DNA of 39,515 nucleotides from Bradyrhizobium nivariense (GTDB lineage: Bacteria; Pseudomonadota; Alphaproteobacteria; Rhizobiales; Xanthobacteraceae). A program made the position numbers and the translations under genes. Shown here piece by piece: positions 1-8,177 of the stretch. The stretch is taken from contig NZ_JARVWW010000051.1 of NCBI RefSeq assembly GCF_029846715.1, forward strand, positions 1-39,515, in the 5' to 3' direction. The number at the start of each line of letters is the position of its first letter. Positions within the stretch are counted from its first letter, which is position 1. Below the pieces are notes generated by a model, which was not told the DNA's origin, did no database searches, and saw only the letters and a program-made list of their open reading frames with translations.

Positions 1-152
1 CACCCCGCGCCGGGGTAACCCGGCGCCAAGCCGAACACGACATCCAACCTCCAGCGCTCCGCCCCGACAGCGACCGAACAAAGACAAGAAAACTCTCGAC
101 TTCATAGTTTTTCAGCAGACTGCTAGGAGCGCGCTCCTTCCATCCCAGTGAT

Positions 153-212
153 CAATCCAGCGTCTTTCCGCGGAGACGGACTGGATTGCGTCGCTGCGCT
201 CGCAATGACGAG
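153..212. repeat. Palindromic intergenic repeat
   Basis: An inverted repeat pairs CAATCCAG plus CGTCT (153-165) with AGACG (174-178) and CTGGATTG (181-188). It runs into a stretch built on CTGGATTGCGTCGCTGCGCTCGCAATGACG, quoted here in two parts as CTGGATTGCG and CGCTCGCAATGACG, which resembles dispersed intergenic repeats I know from Bradyrhizobium-type genomes. A separate perfect 14-bp palindrome lies at 125-138. I see no gene in 1-304. Confidence 0.5.
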
Positions 213-245
213 ATTGGGGCGCGATCGTGCGCACTCTTACGCATG

Positions 246-270
246 CGGCGCGCGGTAGAACCGCGCGCCG
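246..270 (-). terminator. Strong hairpin downstream of the tannase-family gene
   Basis: Perfect 11-bp stem (246-256 with 260-270) closed by a 3-nt loop, 35 bases beyond the stop codon of the minus-strand esterase gene. There is no clear U-tract on the minus strand, so it may be a rho-assisted end or an mRNA 3' stabiliser rather than a textbook intrinsic terminator. Confidence 0.45.
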
Positions 271-304
271 TGCTTGTTTGGCTCGTCAATCAATCCACAC
301 GCGG

Positions 305-2161
305 TCAGTGCCTGTCGTCTCCGCGTCCGTCGTCATCGTCATGGAAGTCGTGGTCGCCGCCCGGTTTGAAGCCGGGGTCGATGCAGTCGAAATTGCCGGC
401 GTCGTTGGTCATGCCGCTGCCCTTGTAGGCGGCGATCTTGGGATAGACGCACAGCGGTCGTGTGCCGCCGGTCGGGAAGTTCATCGCAATTCGCGGATCG
501 AAAACTCCGCCGGTCGGATAGGGCGAGGTGGCGTTGGAATTGGTCGCAACGATGCGCTCCGGTGCGATGTCTTTCTCGACCCAGTCGGTGATGGCCGTGA
601 GCTCGTTCACGGCGAAGCTCGTCGTGGCCGCGCCGCCGCCGCAATGGGCCATGTTCGGCACCATGAACAGCCGGGCGAAATCGGTCGCGCGACCGCTCGT
701 GTGCCTGTCCATGTTGCGATACCAACGCGCGATCGCGGCGCCGGAGAAGATGCCGTCATTGACGGAGGAGGAGATGATCAGCTTGCCGCCGCGCGCCCTG
801 AACGGACGCAGGTCGGTCGAGACCGCGGCCATGAAGTCCATCGCGCTTTCGGGATAGGCCTGTGTCCTGGTGAAGATCTTCGGCGCGTCGGTGTCGAAAT
901 TGAAGTGGAACAAGAAGGCTTCCTGGCCGTTCGGCCCGTTGACCGGCGTGACCACGGGCGGTGTCTGGAAGATCATCGGGATCGCGCCCGCGCCGAGCGT
1001 CAAATTGATCGCGGTGTTGACGCCCGGCACCGGCGCGGTGACGACGTTCCAGAAGCCCCAGCCCGCGCCTGGCGCGGTGGGCGGCGTCCAGATGCCGGCA
1101 TCCCAGAACCAGTTCGAATAGAGCCGCTGTCCCTTCGAGTTGACGGGCCCGGCATAGATCTTCTTCAACGTGTCCACTTGCGCGCCGGTCAGGCAGGTGC
1201 CGCCATGCGGCGTGCTGCCGTGCGAGCCGGTGCTGCAGGTGTAATTGGCGAGCGCCGGATACACCTTCTTCGCCGTGCAGGCGTGATAATTGTCGATGAT
1301 CCCGTCGACCAGCCCGTCGAGGGCGTCGCAGGCACTCAGGATCGCGGCCGAGGCCACCTGGAGGTCCTGCTGCGGAAACGTGTCGGGAATGAAGGGCTGC
1401 CCGTTGATGTCGGTGCTGGTTGCAAGCTTGCCGAGCACCTGCTCGTTCCAGGCCTCCGCGAGGCCCGCCTGCGGCAGGTTGAAGCCGGGATTTTGCGAGA
1501 TCACGCCGTCGAACAGCCAGGGCGATCGCTGCGAGGCGACCATCGCGTCACGACCGCCGTTGGAGCATCCCATGATGTAGGAATGGACGGTCTCGAAGCC
1601 GTAGAAATAGGCGATGATCTGCTTCGAGATCGTCGCGGTCTTCTCGATGCCGTTGTAGCCGTAGTCTCTGCGCGCCTGGGCGTCGATCGCGAAATGCGCC
1701 GAGCCGCCGGCATTGGCATCGTCGTCCTGATGGCCGCCGACGACGTTGCTGGCGCTGTCTTCGTGGCCGCCGTCATCGGCCGCGACGGCCCAGCCCTGGC
1801 CGAGCTCGACGCCGGCGGCGCCTTGCGGGTCGGCCTGGAGGCTGCCATCGGTGCCGCCGCCGCCCATCATCTCGAAACGGCCATGCCAGGTATTGGGCAG
1901 GTTGAGCGCAAAGCCGATTCCGTAGGTGAAGTGGTCGGGGTCCTGGGTCGAGACGCGCTTGTTGATGATGCCGATCACGTTGCAATAACCCGATTTCTGG
2001 GTTGCGCTCAGGATCTGCGTGTTCGGCAATGTGAGGCCCGTCAAGGCCGTGCAGGACGAGCGCGGGGCAACGCCGCCCGGAGGCAGTCCGTTCGCAATGG
2101 CCTGCGGGCCGAGCGCCGTCCAACCGGCCACGATGGTCGAGGCGAGAAGTAGTCGTTTCAT
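305..2161 (-). CDS. Tannase/feruloyl esterase family alpha/beta hydrolase
   Basis: A 618-residue secreted hydrolase of the tannase/feruloyl esterase family, which cleaves ester bonds of phenolic acids. A signal peptide covers about residues 1-24. The nucleophile motif GCSNGG places Ser200 beside Cys199. Near the C terminus are a candidate acid at Asp469 (SSVNDG) and the His motif MAHCGGG with His506 beside Cys507. This matches the family CS-D-HC arrangement, in which the two Cys form a disulfide linking Ser and His. The start at 2161 gives the signal peptide directly; an upstream in-frame extension has no secretory character. The last ~14 residues are almost all Asp, His and Gly, unusual for the family and possibly metal-binding. 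The gene is divergent from a MarR gene 487 bases away, its likely regulator. Family assignment is firm; the substrate is not known. Confidence 0.88.
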   Translation of the reverse strand: MKRLLLASTIVAGWTALGPQAIANGLPPGGVAPRSSCTALTGLTLPNTQILSATQKSGYCNVIGIINKRVSTQDPDHFTYGIGFALNLPNTWHGRFEMMGGGGTDGSLQADPQGAAGVELGQGWAVAADDGGHEDSASNVVGGHQDDDANAGGSAHFAIDAQARRDYGYNGIEKTATISKQIIAYFYGFETVHSYIMGCSNGGRDAMVASQRSPWLFDGVISQNPGFNLPQAGLAEAWNEQVLGKLATSTDINGQPFIPDTFPQQDLQVASAAILSACDALDGLVDGIIDNYHACTAKKVYPALANYTCSTGSHGSTPHGGTCLTGAQVDTLKKIYAGPVNSKGQRLYSNWFWDAGIWTPPTAPGAGWGFWNVVTAPVPGVNTAINLTLGAGAIPMIFQTPPVVTPVNGPNGQEAFLFHFNFDTDAPKIFTRTQAYPESAMDFMAAVSTDLRPFRARGGKLIISSSVNDGIFSGAAIARWYRNMDRHTSGRATDFARLFMVPNMAHCGGGAATTSFAVNELTAITDWVEKDIAPERIVATNSNATSPYPTGGVFDPRIAMNFPTGGTRPLCVYPKIAAYKGSGMTNDAGNFDCIDPGFKPGGDHDFHDDDDGRGDDRH

Positions 2162-2471
2162 GTCATGCCCTCCCAGTTTGATGTTGTCCGAGCAGCGGTC
2201 GTCCACGCGACATCGCGCGGCGCCGGCCGTGCAGGCGGGCGTCGTCGAGGCTGCGAGCGATGTCGTTGTCGATTGAGAATGCGGGGGCGTCGAAAGGCCG
2301 TGGAGCTCCGCCATGCGGAGCACGAGGCAATGCGCGGACATGCGCGATCGTCTCGCCGCGATGCGCCATGGCATGCGGATCGTTGCCCATCCTTGATGAA
2401 GGCACGGACGTTAGCTCCCCTGAAGCCTGCGCGAGCGATGGCAGGTTTTCCCGATCCTTAAGCGAGCGATG

Positions 2472-2496
2472 TTGCCGTGTCAACATGACGCGGCAC
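2472..2496. promoter_or_regulatory. Imperfect inverted repeat between esterase and marR genes
   Basis: TTGCCGTGTCA (2472-2482) and TGACGCGGCAC (2486-2496) are inverted repeats matching at 9 of 11 positions around a 3-nt centre. The size and the place between divergent genes suit a MarR operator. The rest of the 2162-2648 spacer holds no gene I can support. Confidence 0.35.
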
Positions 2497-2648
2497 GCGA
2501 GTTCGCGATGCAACCTCTCGTCGAAGCTGTAGTCGAAAGGCGCAACGCTGCTCCGCTTCTCGATCCGGGGCGGCTGCGATAGACTCGCTACGAATCTCGG
2601 ACAGCCGGGCCGGATGCCGCTGCGCCGGCGTGTGAAAGATGGTCGTCG

Positions 2649-3203
2649 ATGGAGCGGGAGAAGGCTGGCGTCAGGAAGCGATCCGCCAAGGCAGCACAAC
2701 GCAGGGCGCCTGTTGCCAAGCCGTCGCGACCCGCGCCGCGCTCCGCACCGCCCGCAAAGCCGGCCCGGCCAAGGCTGCTGGCCTCGGCCGATCTGTCCCG
2801 TTCGCTCGGCTATCGCATCCGGCGGGCGCAGCTCTGGGTCTTCAAGGATGTCAGCCGCCGGCTCGCCGCGTTCGACATCAGCCCGGCGCAGTTTTCCGTG
2901 CTGTCGGTGATCGAGGCCAATCCGGGCGTCAACCAGCTCGCCCTCGCGCAATCCCTGTCGATCGAGCGGGCGGGGCTCGGGCGGCTGGTGGATCATCTGG
3001 AGCGGCGCGGCGTGGTGCAGCGTTCGGCCTCCGCCATCAACCGCCGCTACTATGTGCTGCACCTGACCGAGAGCGGCACCGCGCTGCTCGGCCGGCTGCG
3101 GCCGGCGATCGCCGAAAGCGAAACGGCTCTCGCGACCAAGATCGGGCTTGGCTCGTTCAAGGAATTGCAGCGGGCGCTGTCGATCTTCCTTGAGGATGAC
3201 TGA
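2649..3203 (+). CDS. MarR family transcriptional regulator with basic N-terminal extension
   Basis: A 184-residue winged-helix protein. The MarR core starts near residue 48: an N-terminal dimerisation helix, then the recognition region around LAQSLSIERAGLGRLVDHLE, and the wing with INRRYYVLHLTESG. MarR proteins are dimeric repressors that release DNA on binding small, often phenolic, ligands. The first ~45 residues are a Lys/Arg/Ala/Pro-rich tail absent from ordinary ~145-residue MarR proteins. No good ribosome site precedes the ATG, so the true start could be elsewhere, but no later in-frame ATG precedes the core. It is divergent from the tannase-family gene and followed at 130 bases by a binding-protein gene on the same strand; either may be its target. 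Confidence 0.85.
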   Translation: MEREKAGVRKRSAKAAQRRAPVAKPSRPAPRSAPPAKPARPRLLASADLSRSLGYRIRRAQLWVFKDVSRRLAAFDISPAQFSVLSVIEANPGVNQLALAQSLSIERAGLGRLVDHLERRGVVQRSASAINRRYYVLHLTESGTALLGRLRPAIAESETALATKIGLGSFKELQRALSIFLEDD

Positions 3204-3333
3204 GCAGCCTCGGCGCCCGCCGCGGTCCGGCCTTTCTGTCAGCTTGAACTCCGCATCCGGAACGGGCAAACGGTCCGCCAGGACTCGTGGCGAAGGCCAT
3301 CAACTCAAGCTGATCTCAAGGGAGAGACCTATC

Positions 3334-4425
3334 ATGAAACGCCGTACATTCCTCAAGGGCGGCGCGGTCGCCGGCGCAACGACGCTGGTTGCCGCACCTG
3401 CGATCGCGCAAGGCGCGCCCGAGATCAAATGGCGCCTGACCTCGAGCTTTCCGAAGTCGCTCGACACCATTTACGGCACGGCGCAGACCTTTGCGAAATA
3501 CGTCGCCGAGGCCACCGACAACAAATTCCAGATCCAGACTTTTGCGGCCGGCGAACTCGTCCCTGGTTTGCAGGCGCTCGATGCCGTCAGCACGGCCTCC
3601 GTCGAGATGGCGCAAACGCCGCTCTATTTCTACATCGGCAAGGAGCCGGCGCTGGCCTATGCCACCGGCGCGCCGTTCGGCATGAACCATCGCCATCAGG
3701 AGTCGTGGTGGCATTTCGGCGGCGGCGCCGAGCTCACGAACGAGGCGCTGAAGCCGTTCAAGGCGCATGCGATCCTCTGCGGCAATTCCGGCACCCAGAT
3801 GGGCGGCTGGTTCCGCAAGGAGATCAAGACGGTCGACGATCTCAAGGGTCTCAAATTCCGCATCGCCGGCATGGGCGGCCACGTGCTGGCGCGGCTCGGT
3901 GTGGTGCCTCAACAGATTGCGGGCGGCGACATCTATCCGGCGCTGGAGAAAGGCACGATCGACGCAGTCGAATTCGTCGGTCCCTATGACGACGAGAAGC
4001 TCGGCTTCCAGAAGGTCGCCAAATATTACTACTTCCCCGGCTGGTGGGAAGGCGGCGCCATGCTGCACATGATCGTCAATGACGAGAAGTGGGCTTCGCT
4101 GCCGAAGCAGTACCAGGCGATCGTCAACCAGGCGGCGTCGGCCGCGGGCGCCTGGATGCTCGAGAAATACGACAGCGTGAATCCGGCGGCGCTGAAGCGG
4201 CTGATCGCCAATGGCGCGGAGCTGAAGGCGTTTCCGCAGCCGGTGCTGGAGGCCTGCTACACCGCGACCCAGGAGCATCTGAACGAGCTCGCCGCCAAGA
4301 GCGACCTGTTCAAGCGCACCAAGGAAAGCCACGATGCGTATATGAAGGAGCTGCTGTTCTACACGCAGATCGCGGAGAATTTTTACGACAACTATCTGCT
4401 CGGCAAGATGCGCAACAAGACCTGA
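3334..4425 (+). CDS. TRAP transporter solute-binding protein, TakP-like
   Basis: A 363-residue periplasmic binding protein of the DctP family. The N terminus KRRTFLKGG, a hydrophobic stretch and APAIAQ form a twin-arginine signal cut near residue 26. The body carries stretches characteristic of the 2-oxo-acid-binding TakP branch: SFPKSLDTIYG, AGELVPGLQALD, GGWFRKE, VVPQQIAGGDIYPALEKGT, GPYDDEKLGF and YFPGWWEGG. The start is fixed by the signal peptide and AAGGGAGAG about 8 bases upstream. The membrane subunits (DctQ and DctM) normally encoded next to such a gene are absent: marR lies upstream and an ABC operon converges 24 bases downstream. It either serves a transporter encoded elsewhere or acts as an orphan. 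A 2-oxo-monocarboxylate ligand is inferred by similarity. Confidence 0.88.
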   Translation: MKRRTFLKGGAVAGATTLVAAPAIAQGAPEIKWRLTSSFPKSLDTIYGTAQTFAKYVAEATDNKFQIQTFAAGELVPGLQALDAVSTASVEMAQTPLYFYIGKEPALAYATGAPFGMNHRHQESWWHFGGGAELTNEALKPFKAHAILCGNSGTQMGGWFRKEIKTVDDLKGLKFRIAGMGGHVLARLGVVPQQIAGGDIYPALEKGTIDAVEFVGPYDDEKLGFQKVAKYYYFPGWWEGGAMLHMIVNDEKWASLPKQYQAIVNQAASAAGAWMLEKYDSVNPAALKRLIANGAELKAFPQPVLEACYTATQEHLNELAAKSDLFKRTKESHDAYMKELLFYTQIAENFYDNYLLGKMRNKT

Positions 4426-4449
4426 TTGCGAGAAGGGTGGGCGCGGCAT

Positions 4450-5223
4450 TTACGCTGCGCCCAAACCCAGCTTCTCATAGATGCGCCGCGCATAAGCGCC
4501 GAAGGCATCCGTCGTCTTGAGCGGAAGCGCACGCGGGAAGGGCAGGTCGATTGCGAAATAATCGGCCATCTTCGCAGGTCCCGCCGTCAGCACGGCGCAA
4601 TGCGAGGACAGGAACACGGCTTCCTGGATCGAGTGCGTGACGAAGACGATGGTCTTGCCGCTCTCGCGCCAGATCCGCAGCATCTCCAGATTCATCTGCT
4701 CGCGCGTCAAGGCGTCGAGCGCGCCGAACGGCTCATCCATCAAGATCAGTTTTGGGTCGTGAATGAAGGCGCGCGCGATCGCGGTGCGCTGCTGCATGCC
4801 GCCGGAGAGCTCTCGCGGATATTTCTGCTCGCAGCCGGCAAGCCCGACCAGATTGAGCAGATCGCGCGCCCGCTCGCGCGCGGCCTTCATCGGCAGGCCG
4901 ACGATCTCGGCCGGCAGCAGCACGTTGTCCAGGACGGTGCGCCATTTCAACAGCAGCGCCTGCTGGAACACCATGCCGATGTCGCGGGTCGGATCGAACC
5001 GGCTGTCGGCATTACCGATCGTCACCGTGCCGCCGTCTGCGCCGTGCAGGCCGGCCAAAATCTTCATCACCGTGGTCTTGCCGCAGCCGGACGGGCCGAC
5101 CAGCGAGACAAGCTCACCCTCCTGCACGTCCATGGTGACGTCGGACACTGCCAGGAATTCGGCGCCGCCGCTGCGATAGACCTTTCGGACGCCTTGCAGG
5201 CTGATGAAGGGGTTTGTGCTCAT
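4450..5223 (-). CDS. ABC transporter ATP-binding protein (nitrate/sulfonate/taurine type)
   Basis: A 257-residue ABC ATPase of the SsuB/TauB type, energising the permease encoded in the same operon. Walker A is GPSGCGKTT, the Q-loop is in GMVFQQ, the signature is LSGGMQQR, Walker B is LILMDEPFGALD and the switch His is in VTHS. The start at 5223 overlaps the stop of the upstream gene as ATGA, indicating translational coupling; an ATG three codons earlier is possible. It is the last gene of the six-gene minus-strand operon and converges with the TRAP binding-protein gene. Substrate unknown; it must match the NMT1-type binding protein at 9.8-10.8 kb if the module is complete, as it appears. Confidence 0.92.
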   Translation of the reverse strand: MSTNPFISLQGVRKVYRSGGAEFLAVSDVTMDVQEGELVSLVGPSGCGKTTVMKILAGLHGADGGTVTIGNADSRFDPTRDIGMVFQQALLLKWRTVLDNVLLPAEIVGLPMKAARERARDLLNLVGLAGCEQKYPRELSGGMQQRTAIARAFIHDPKLILMDEPFGALDALTREQMNLEMLRIWRESGKTIVFVTHSIQEAVFLSSHCAVLTAGPAKMADYFAIDLPFPRALPLKTTDAFGAYARRIYEKLGLGAA

Positions 5224-6275
5224 GCCAGCCATTTATTCAAGTTGGCCGCGACGAACGCATCGTCGCTGAGGTCGGCATGCTCGCGAAAGACGCGGTCGAT
5301 CTCGTCCTTCTGTCCGGGGCTCAGCCCCTCGTCGGGATCGAGGCACCACAGGCCCTGCATCAGGCCCTGCCGTCGCAGCACCTCGTGGCAGCCGGCGATG
5401 CAGCCGTGAAAATCGTTGGCGACGTCGAAGAAAGCACTGTTGCAGTCGGTGACGCGGGCATCAAGCGCGAGCAGGTCGGCCGGTACGCTGTCCTTGTGCC
5501 GCGCCGCCTTGCAGCGTTCGAACTGTTTTATGGCGCTCGCGGTCCACACCGACCAATGGCCGAGCAGGCCGCCCTTGAAGTAGGTCCGCGTGGTGACGCC
5601 GTTGTCGCGGAGGTCGAACGGCAGCATCAGGTCGAGCAGGATGTGGTCGTCATTGCCGGTATAGAGCGCAACGCGGTCGAGCGCGCCGGCCGCCGCGACG
5701 CCGCGCAGCACGTCGAGTGTCCGATAGCGGTTGAACGGCGCGATCTTGATCGCGATGACGTTGTCGATCGAGGCAAAGCGCTGCCAGAACCGGCTTGACA
5801 GGATCGCGCCGCCGACTGCCGGCTGAAGATAGAAGCCGACCAGCGGGATTTCGGCGGCAACCGCCGCGCAATGCGCGATGATCTCGTCCTCGGAGGCGCT
5901 CTTCATCGCGGCGAGGCTGAGGAGCCCTGCGTGATAGCCGATGTCGCGCGCGGTGCGAGCTTCTGTGACCGCCTGCCAGGTCGGGCCGGCAAGGCCCGCG
6001 ACCATCGCCAGCGGACGCTTGGTCCAGTTCGCCGCAGTCTCGGCGGCGAGTTCGAGCACGGGACGATAGAGGCCGACATCGCGGATCGCAAACTGCGTCG
6101 TGTGCACGCCGACCGCAAGGCCGCCTGCGCCGGCATCGATGTAATAGCGCGTCAGCGCGCGCTGATGCTTTTTGTCGAGCTGGCGTTCGGCGGTGAGCGC
6201 GAGGGGATGCGCCGGCAGCACGGTGCCGTCGGCGATCAGCTTACGGACTTCGCTATTGATCTGGCTGTGGTGCAT
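5220..6275 (-). CDS. Dihydrodipicolinate synthase (DapA) family aldolase/lyase
   Basis: A 351-residue class I aldolase-like protein. Family landmarks are visible: HTTQF (Thr59-Thr60) at the site of the DapA TTGE motif, Tyr149 in GFYLQP for the catalytic Tyr, and Lys177 in IAIKIAPF for the Schiff-base Lys. It should act on a 2-oxo acid by aldol addition or cleavage. It is longer than true DapA (~290) and lacks the GE of TTGE, so it is unlikely to be the lysine-pathway enzyme. It begins 6 bases after the acetyltransferase gene and ends in an ATGA overlap with the ATPase gene. In this operon it probably degrades whatever the ABC transporter imports; the substrate cannot be read from the sequence. 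Confidence 0.82.
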   Translation of the reverse strand: MHHSQINSEVRKLIADGTVLPAHPLALTAERQLDKKHQRALTRYYIDAGAGGLAVGVHTTQFAIRDVGLYRPVLELAAETAANWTKRPLAMVAGLAGPTWQAVTEARTARDIGYHAGLLSLAAMKSASEDEIIAHCAAVAAEIPLVGFYLQPAVGGAILSSRFWQRFASIDNVIAIKIAPFNRYRTLDVLRGVAAAGALDRVALYTGNDDHILLDLMLPFDLRDNGVTTRTYFKGGLLGHWSVWTASAIKQFERCKAARHKDSVPADLLALDARVTDCNSAFFDVANDFHGCIAGCHEVLRRQGLMQGLWCLDPDEGLSPGQKDEIDRVFREHADLSDDAFVAANLNKWLA

Positions 6276-6281
6276 GAGGTC

Positions 6282-7103
6282 CTATCCGAATTCAGGGCCG
6301 GCGACGGCGAATGGCATTTCCTCACCCGCGGGAGTGGCGGGGCCGAATCGCATGCGCTGGAACGGCCGCTCGATGGTCCAGCCGGAGGCGGTCAATCCTT
6401 CAGGGAATGCGGCTTGCGACGCGACAGCGTCGAGCAGCAGCGGCCCGGTCTCCGATCGGGCGATTGCATCGACCAGGGTCAGCGCGGCTGCGGCGTCGTC
6501 GGCAAACAACGGGCCGATATGGCGCGCGGTGCGTCCGTCCCGCACCAGCGCGATGGCGCCGTTCGCAGAGACGATGCTTGAGCCGGGACGCCCAGCGAAG
6601 GTGGAGAGCAAAGCGGTTCGATCGAAACCGGTGGCTCGCCGGTCACGCGCGCGAAGCGCGTCGAGCGTCGCGGATGAAGGTGGTCGCGCGGCCGCTTGAG
6701 CGGATTTCACCAGCTTGAGGCGGCGCAATTGCAGCGTCGGCGTGAACCCGAGCGGCCCGTAGACGGCGGCGCCGTCGGGCGTCGCGTCGAGCCAGCTCGT
6801 CAGGCCGTTCTTGCGCGCCGTTTCCAGGCAGGCACCGACAAGGCGCGTTGCGAGGCCACGGCGGCGATGTGTTGCCGTCACCAGCACCATGCTGATCCAG
6901 GCGTTGTTGCCGGGATAAGGGAGCAAAGCCGCCGTGGCGACCAGTCGCACGCCGTCGCGGATGCCGAATACGACGCCTTCGTGCAGGAAGACGCGCCAAT
7001 CCTCCTCGGTCTGGTTCCAGCGCGCTTCCGCCGACAGCGCGAGCCCGGCTATCGCATCCTCGACGCCGAGCTTGACGATGCCGGTGATCTCAGTAGCGTC
7101 CAT
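6282..7103 (-). CDS. GNAT family N-acetyltransferase
   Basis: A 273-residue protein with a GNAT fold in its first ~150 residues. The acetyl-CoA pyrophosphate loop is seen in VTATHRRRGLATRL, preceded by the beta strand AWISMVLV and followed by a helix and SWLDATPDGAAVYGPLGF. The C-terminal ~120 residues resemble the second domain found in two-part GNAT proteins. Role: acyl transfer from acetyl-CoA to an amine, acceptor unknown. Its start overlaps the end of the upstream epimerase-like gene by 14 bases, and the DapA-family gene follows after 6, so these are co-translated. It could modify the imported compound or a breakdown product. Confidence 0.85.
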   Translation of the reverse strand: MDATEITGIVKLGVEDAIAGLALSAEARWNQTEEDWRVFLHEGVVFGIRDGVRLVATAALLPYPGNNAWISMVLVTATHRRRGLATRLVGACLETARKNGLTSWLDATPDGAAVYGPLGFTPTLQLRRLKLVKSAQAAARPPSSATLDALRARDRRATGFDRTALLSTFAGRPGSSIVSANGAIALVRDGRTARHIGPLFADDAAAALTLVDAIARSETGPLLLDAVASQAAFPEGLTASGWTIERPFQRMRFGPATPAGEEMPFAVAGPEFG

Positions 7104-8127
7104 CGCGCACCTCGTATTTGGTCGGCTTGCCGAGGCTCGGCATGGCGCGGGAGACCCAGTCCGCCGTCCAGGCTATCAGCTGCTCGGTGTCGACGACCGG
7201 CAGGCCGAACAGCTCGACGGCCTTGGACGTGTCGGTCAGCCACGCCGTCGGCTCTTCGTTTCCTGTCAGCACCGGCGCACGGCCGAAGCGGGCGCCGAAT
7301 CTTGCTGCGAGATCGCGCACCGCCAAAATTTCGTGGCCGCTGACATTGATCGGCGAGGTCGGCGCCGTGCAATGCGCGAGACAGCGTAGCGCCTGCGACG
7401 AGGCATCGCCCTGCCAGATGAAATTGACATGGCTGATGCTGACGTCGATCGGTGTGCCCGTGAGCACTTTCGTTGCGATGTCGTGGAGCACGCCATAGCG
7501 CATGTCGATTGCGTAGTTGAGGCGGAACAGTCGGCCCGGCGTCGAGAATTTGCGCGAAAAATATTCGAACATGCGCTCGCGGCCGACGCAGGATTGGGCG
7601 TATTCGCCGGGTGGGTTCGGTGCCATGTCCTCGGTCGAGCCTTTGCCGTCGACGGGGACGAAGGGATAGATGCAGCCGGTCGAGAACGCCACGATCCGCG
7701 ACGACGGGAAGGCCTGTGCGACCAGCGCCGGCACGTGCGCATTCATCGCCCAGGTCAGCGACAGATCGCCCTCGGCGCCGAATTTGCGGCCGGCCATGAA
7801 GACGATGTTGGGCGCCTTGGGCAGCGCCTGAATCGCCGTCTCGTCCATCAGGTCGCAGTTGATAGTCTCGACGCCACGCGCGCCAAGCCAGTCCTTGACG
7901 CTGGCGTCGCTGAAGCGCGCCACGCCGATGACGCGGCGATCCGGCACGGCAGCCTTCGCAAGCCCCGCCAACGTTGGGCCCATCTTGCCAGCGACGCCGA
8001 GGATCATGATGTCGCCGTTGACCTTGGTGAGGTCGTCGATCAGCGCCTGGCTCGGCCGGCACAGCAGATCGTCGAGCGCCGCGATATCAGCGATCGTCTT
8101 CGGCAGGTTCTGGCGGGTGAGGAGCAT
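7090..8127 (-). CDS. NAD-dependent epimerase/dehydratase family protein with altered active site
   Basis: A 345-residue extended short-chain dehydrogenase/reductase-like protein. The dinucleotide loop GVAGKMG (Gly44, Gly47, Gly50) follows a beta strand, and the Ser/Thr region FSTGCIYPF (149-150) and Tyr176 are where expected. The usual YxxxK catalytic motif reads YAQSC, with Cys180 in the Lys position, so ordinary SDR catalysis is doubtful. The protein may be a binder, use another base, or catalyse a different step. It is the third gene of the operon, overlapping the acetyltransferase gene by 14 bases. About 40 residues precede the first beta strand, more than usual. Confidence 0.83.
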   Translation of the reverse strand: MLLTRQNLPKTIADIAALDDLLCRPSQALIDDLTKVNGDIMILGVAGKMGPTLAGLAKAAVPDRRVIGVARFSDASVKDWLGARGVETINCDLMDETAIQALPKAPNIVFMAGRKFGAEGDLSLTWAMNAHVPALVAQAFPSSRIVAFSTGCIYPFVPVDGKGSTEDMAPNPPGEYAQSCVGRERMFEYFSRKFSTPGRLFRLNYAIDMRYGVLHDIATKVLTGTPIDVSISHVNFIWQGDASSQALRCLAHCTAPTSPINVSGHEILAVRDLAARFGARFGRAPVLTGNEEPTAWLTDTSKAVELFGLPVVDTEQLIAWTADWVSRAMPSLGKPTKYEVRDGRY

Positions 8128-8145
8128 GGCCTTGGTCCCTGGTCT

Positions 8146-8177
8146 TCAAGTTTGTCTTGCGTCAAGTTTGTCTTGCG
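8146..8177. repeat. 16-bp tandem duplication at the permease stop codon
   Basis: TCAAGTTTGTCTTGCG occurs twice without a gap (8146-8161 and 8162-8177). The second copy encodes the last codons and the TGA of the permease gene; the first lies in the spacer before the epimerase-like gene. It looks like a recent slippage event. Confidence 0.85.

Noticed and set aside
907..931. GGAAC-N16-CGTT match
   Set aside because: It lies inside the esterase coding sequence, antisense, with no gene to serve. It serves as a reminder that this pattern arises by chance in GC-rich DNA.
227..2152. Long open frame on the plus strand opposite the esterase gene (641 codons)
   Set aside because: Its translation is Arg/Gly/Val-rich without family motifs, as expected opposite a high-GC gene; the minus-strand frame has a signal peptide and complete catalytic motifs.
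3316..4449. Open frame on the minus strand opposite the TRAP binding-protein gene
   Set aside because: Low-information composition; the plus-strand frame has clear Tat signal and family signatures.
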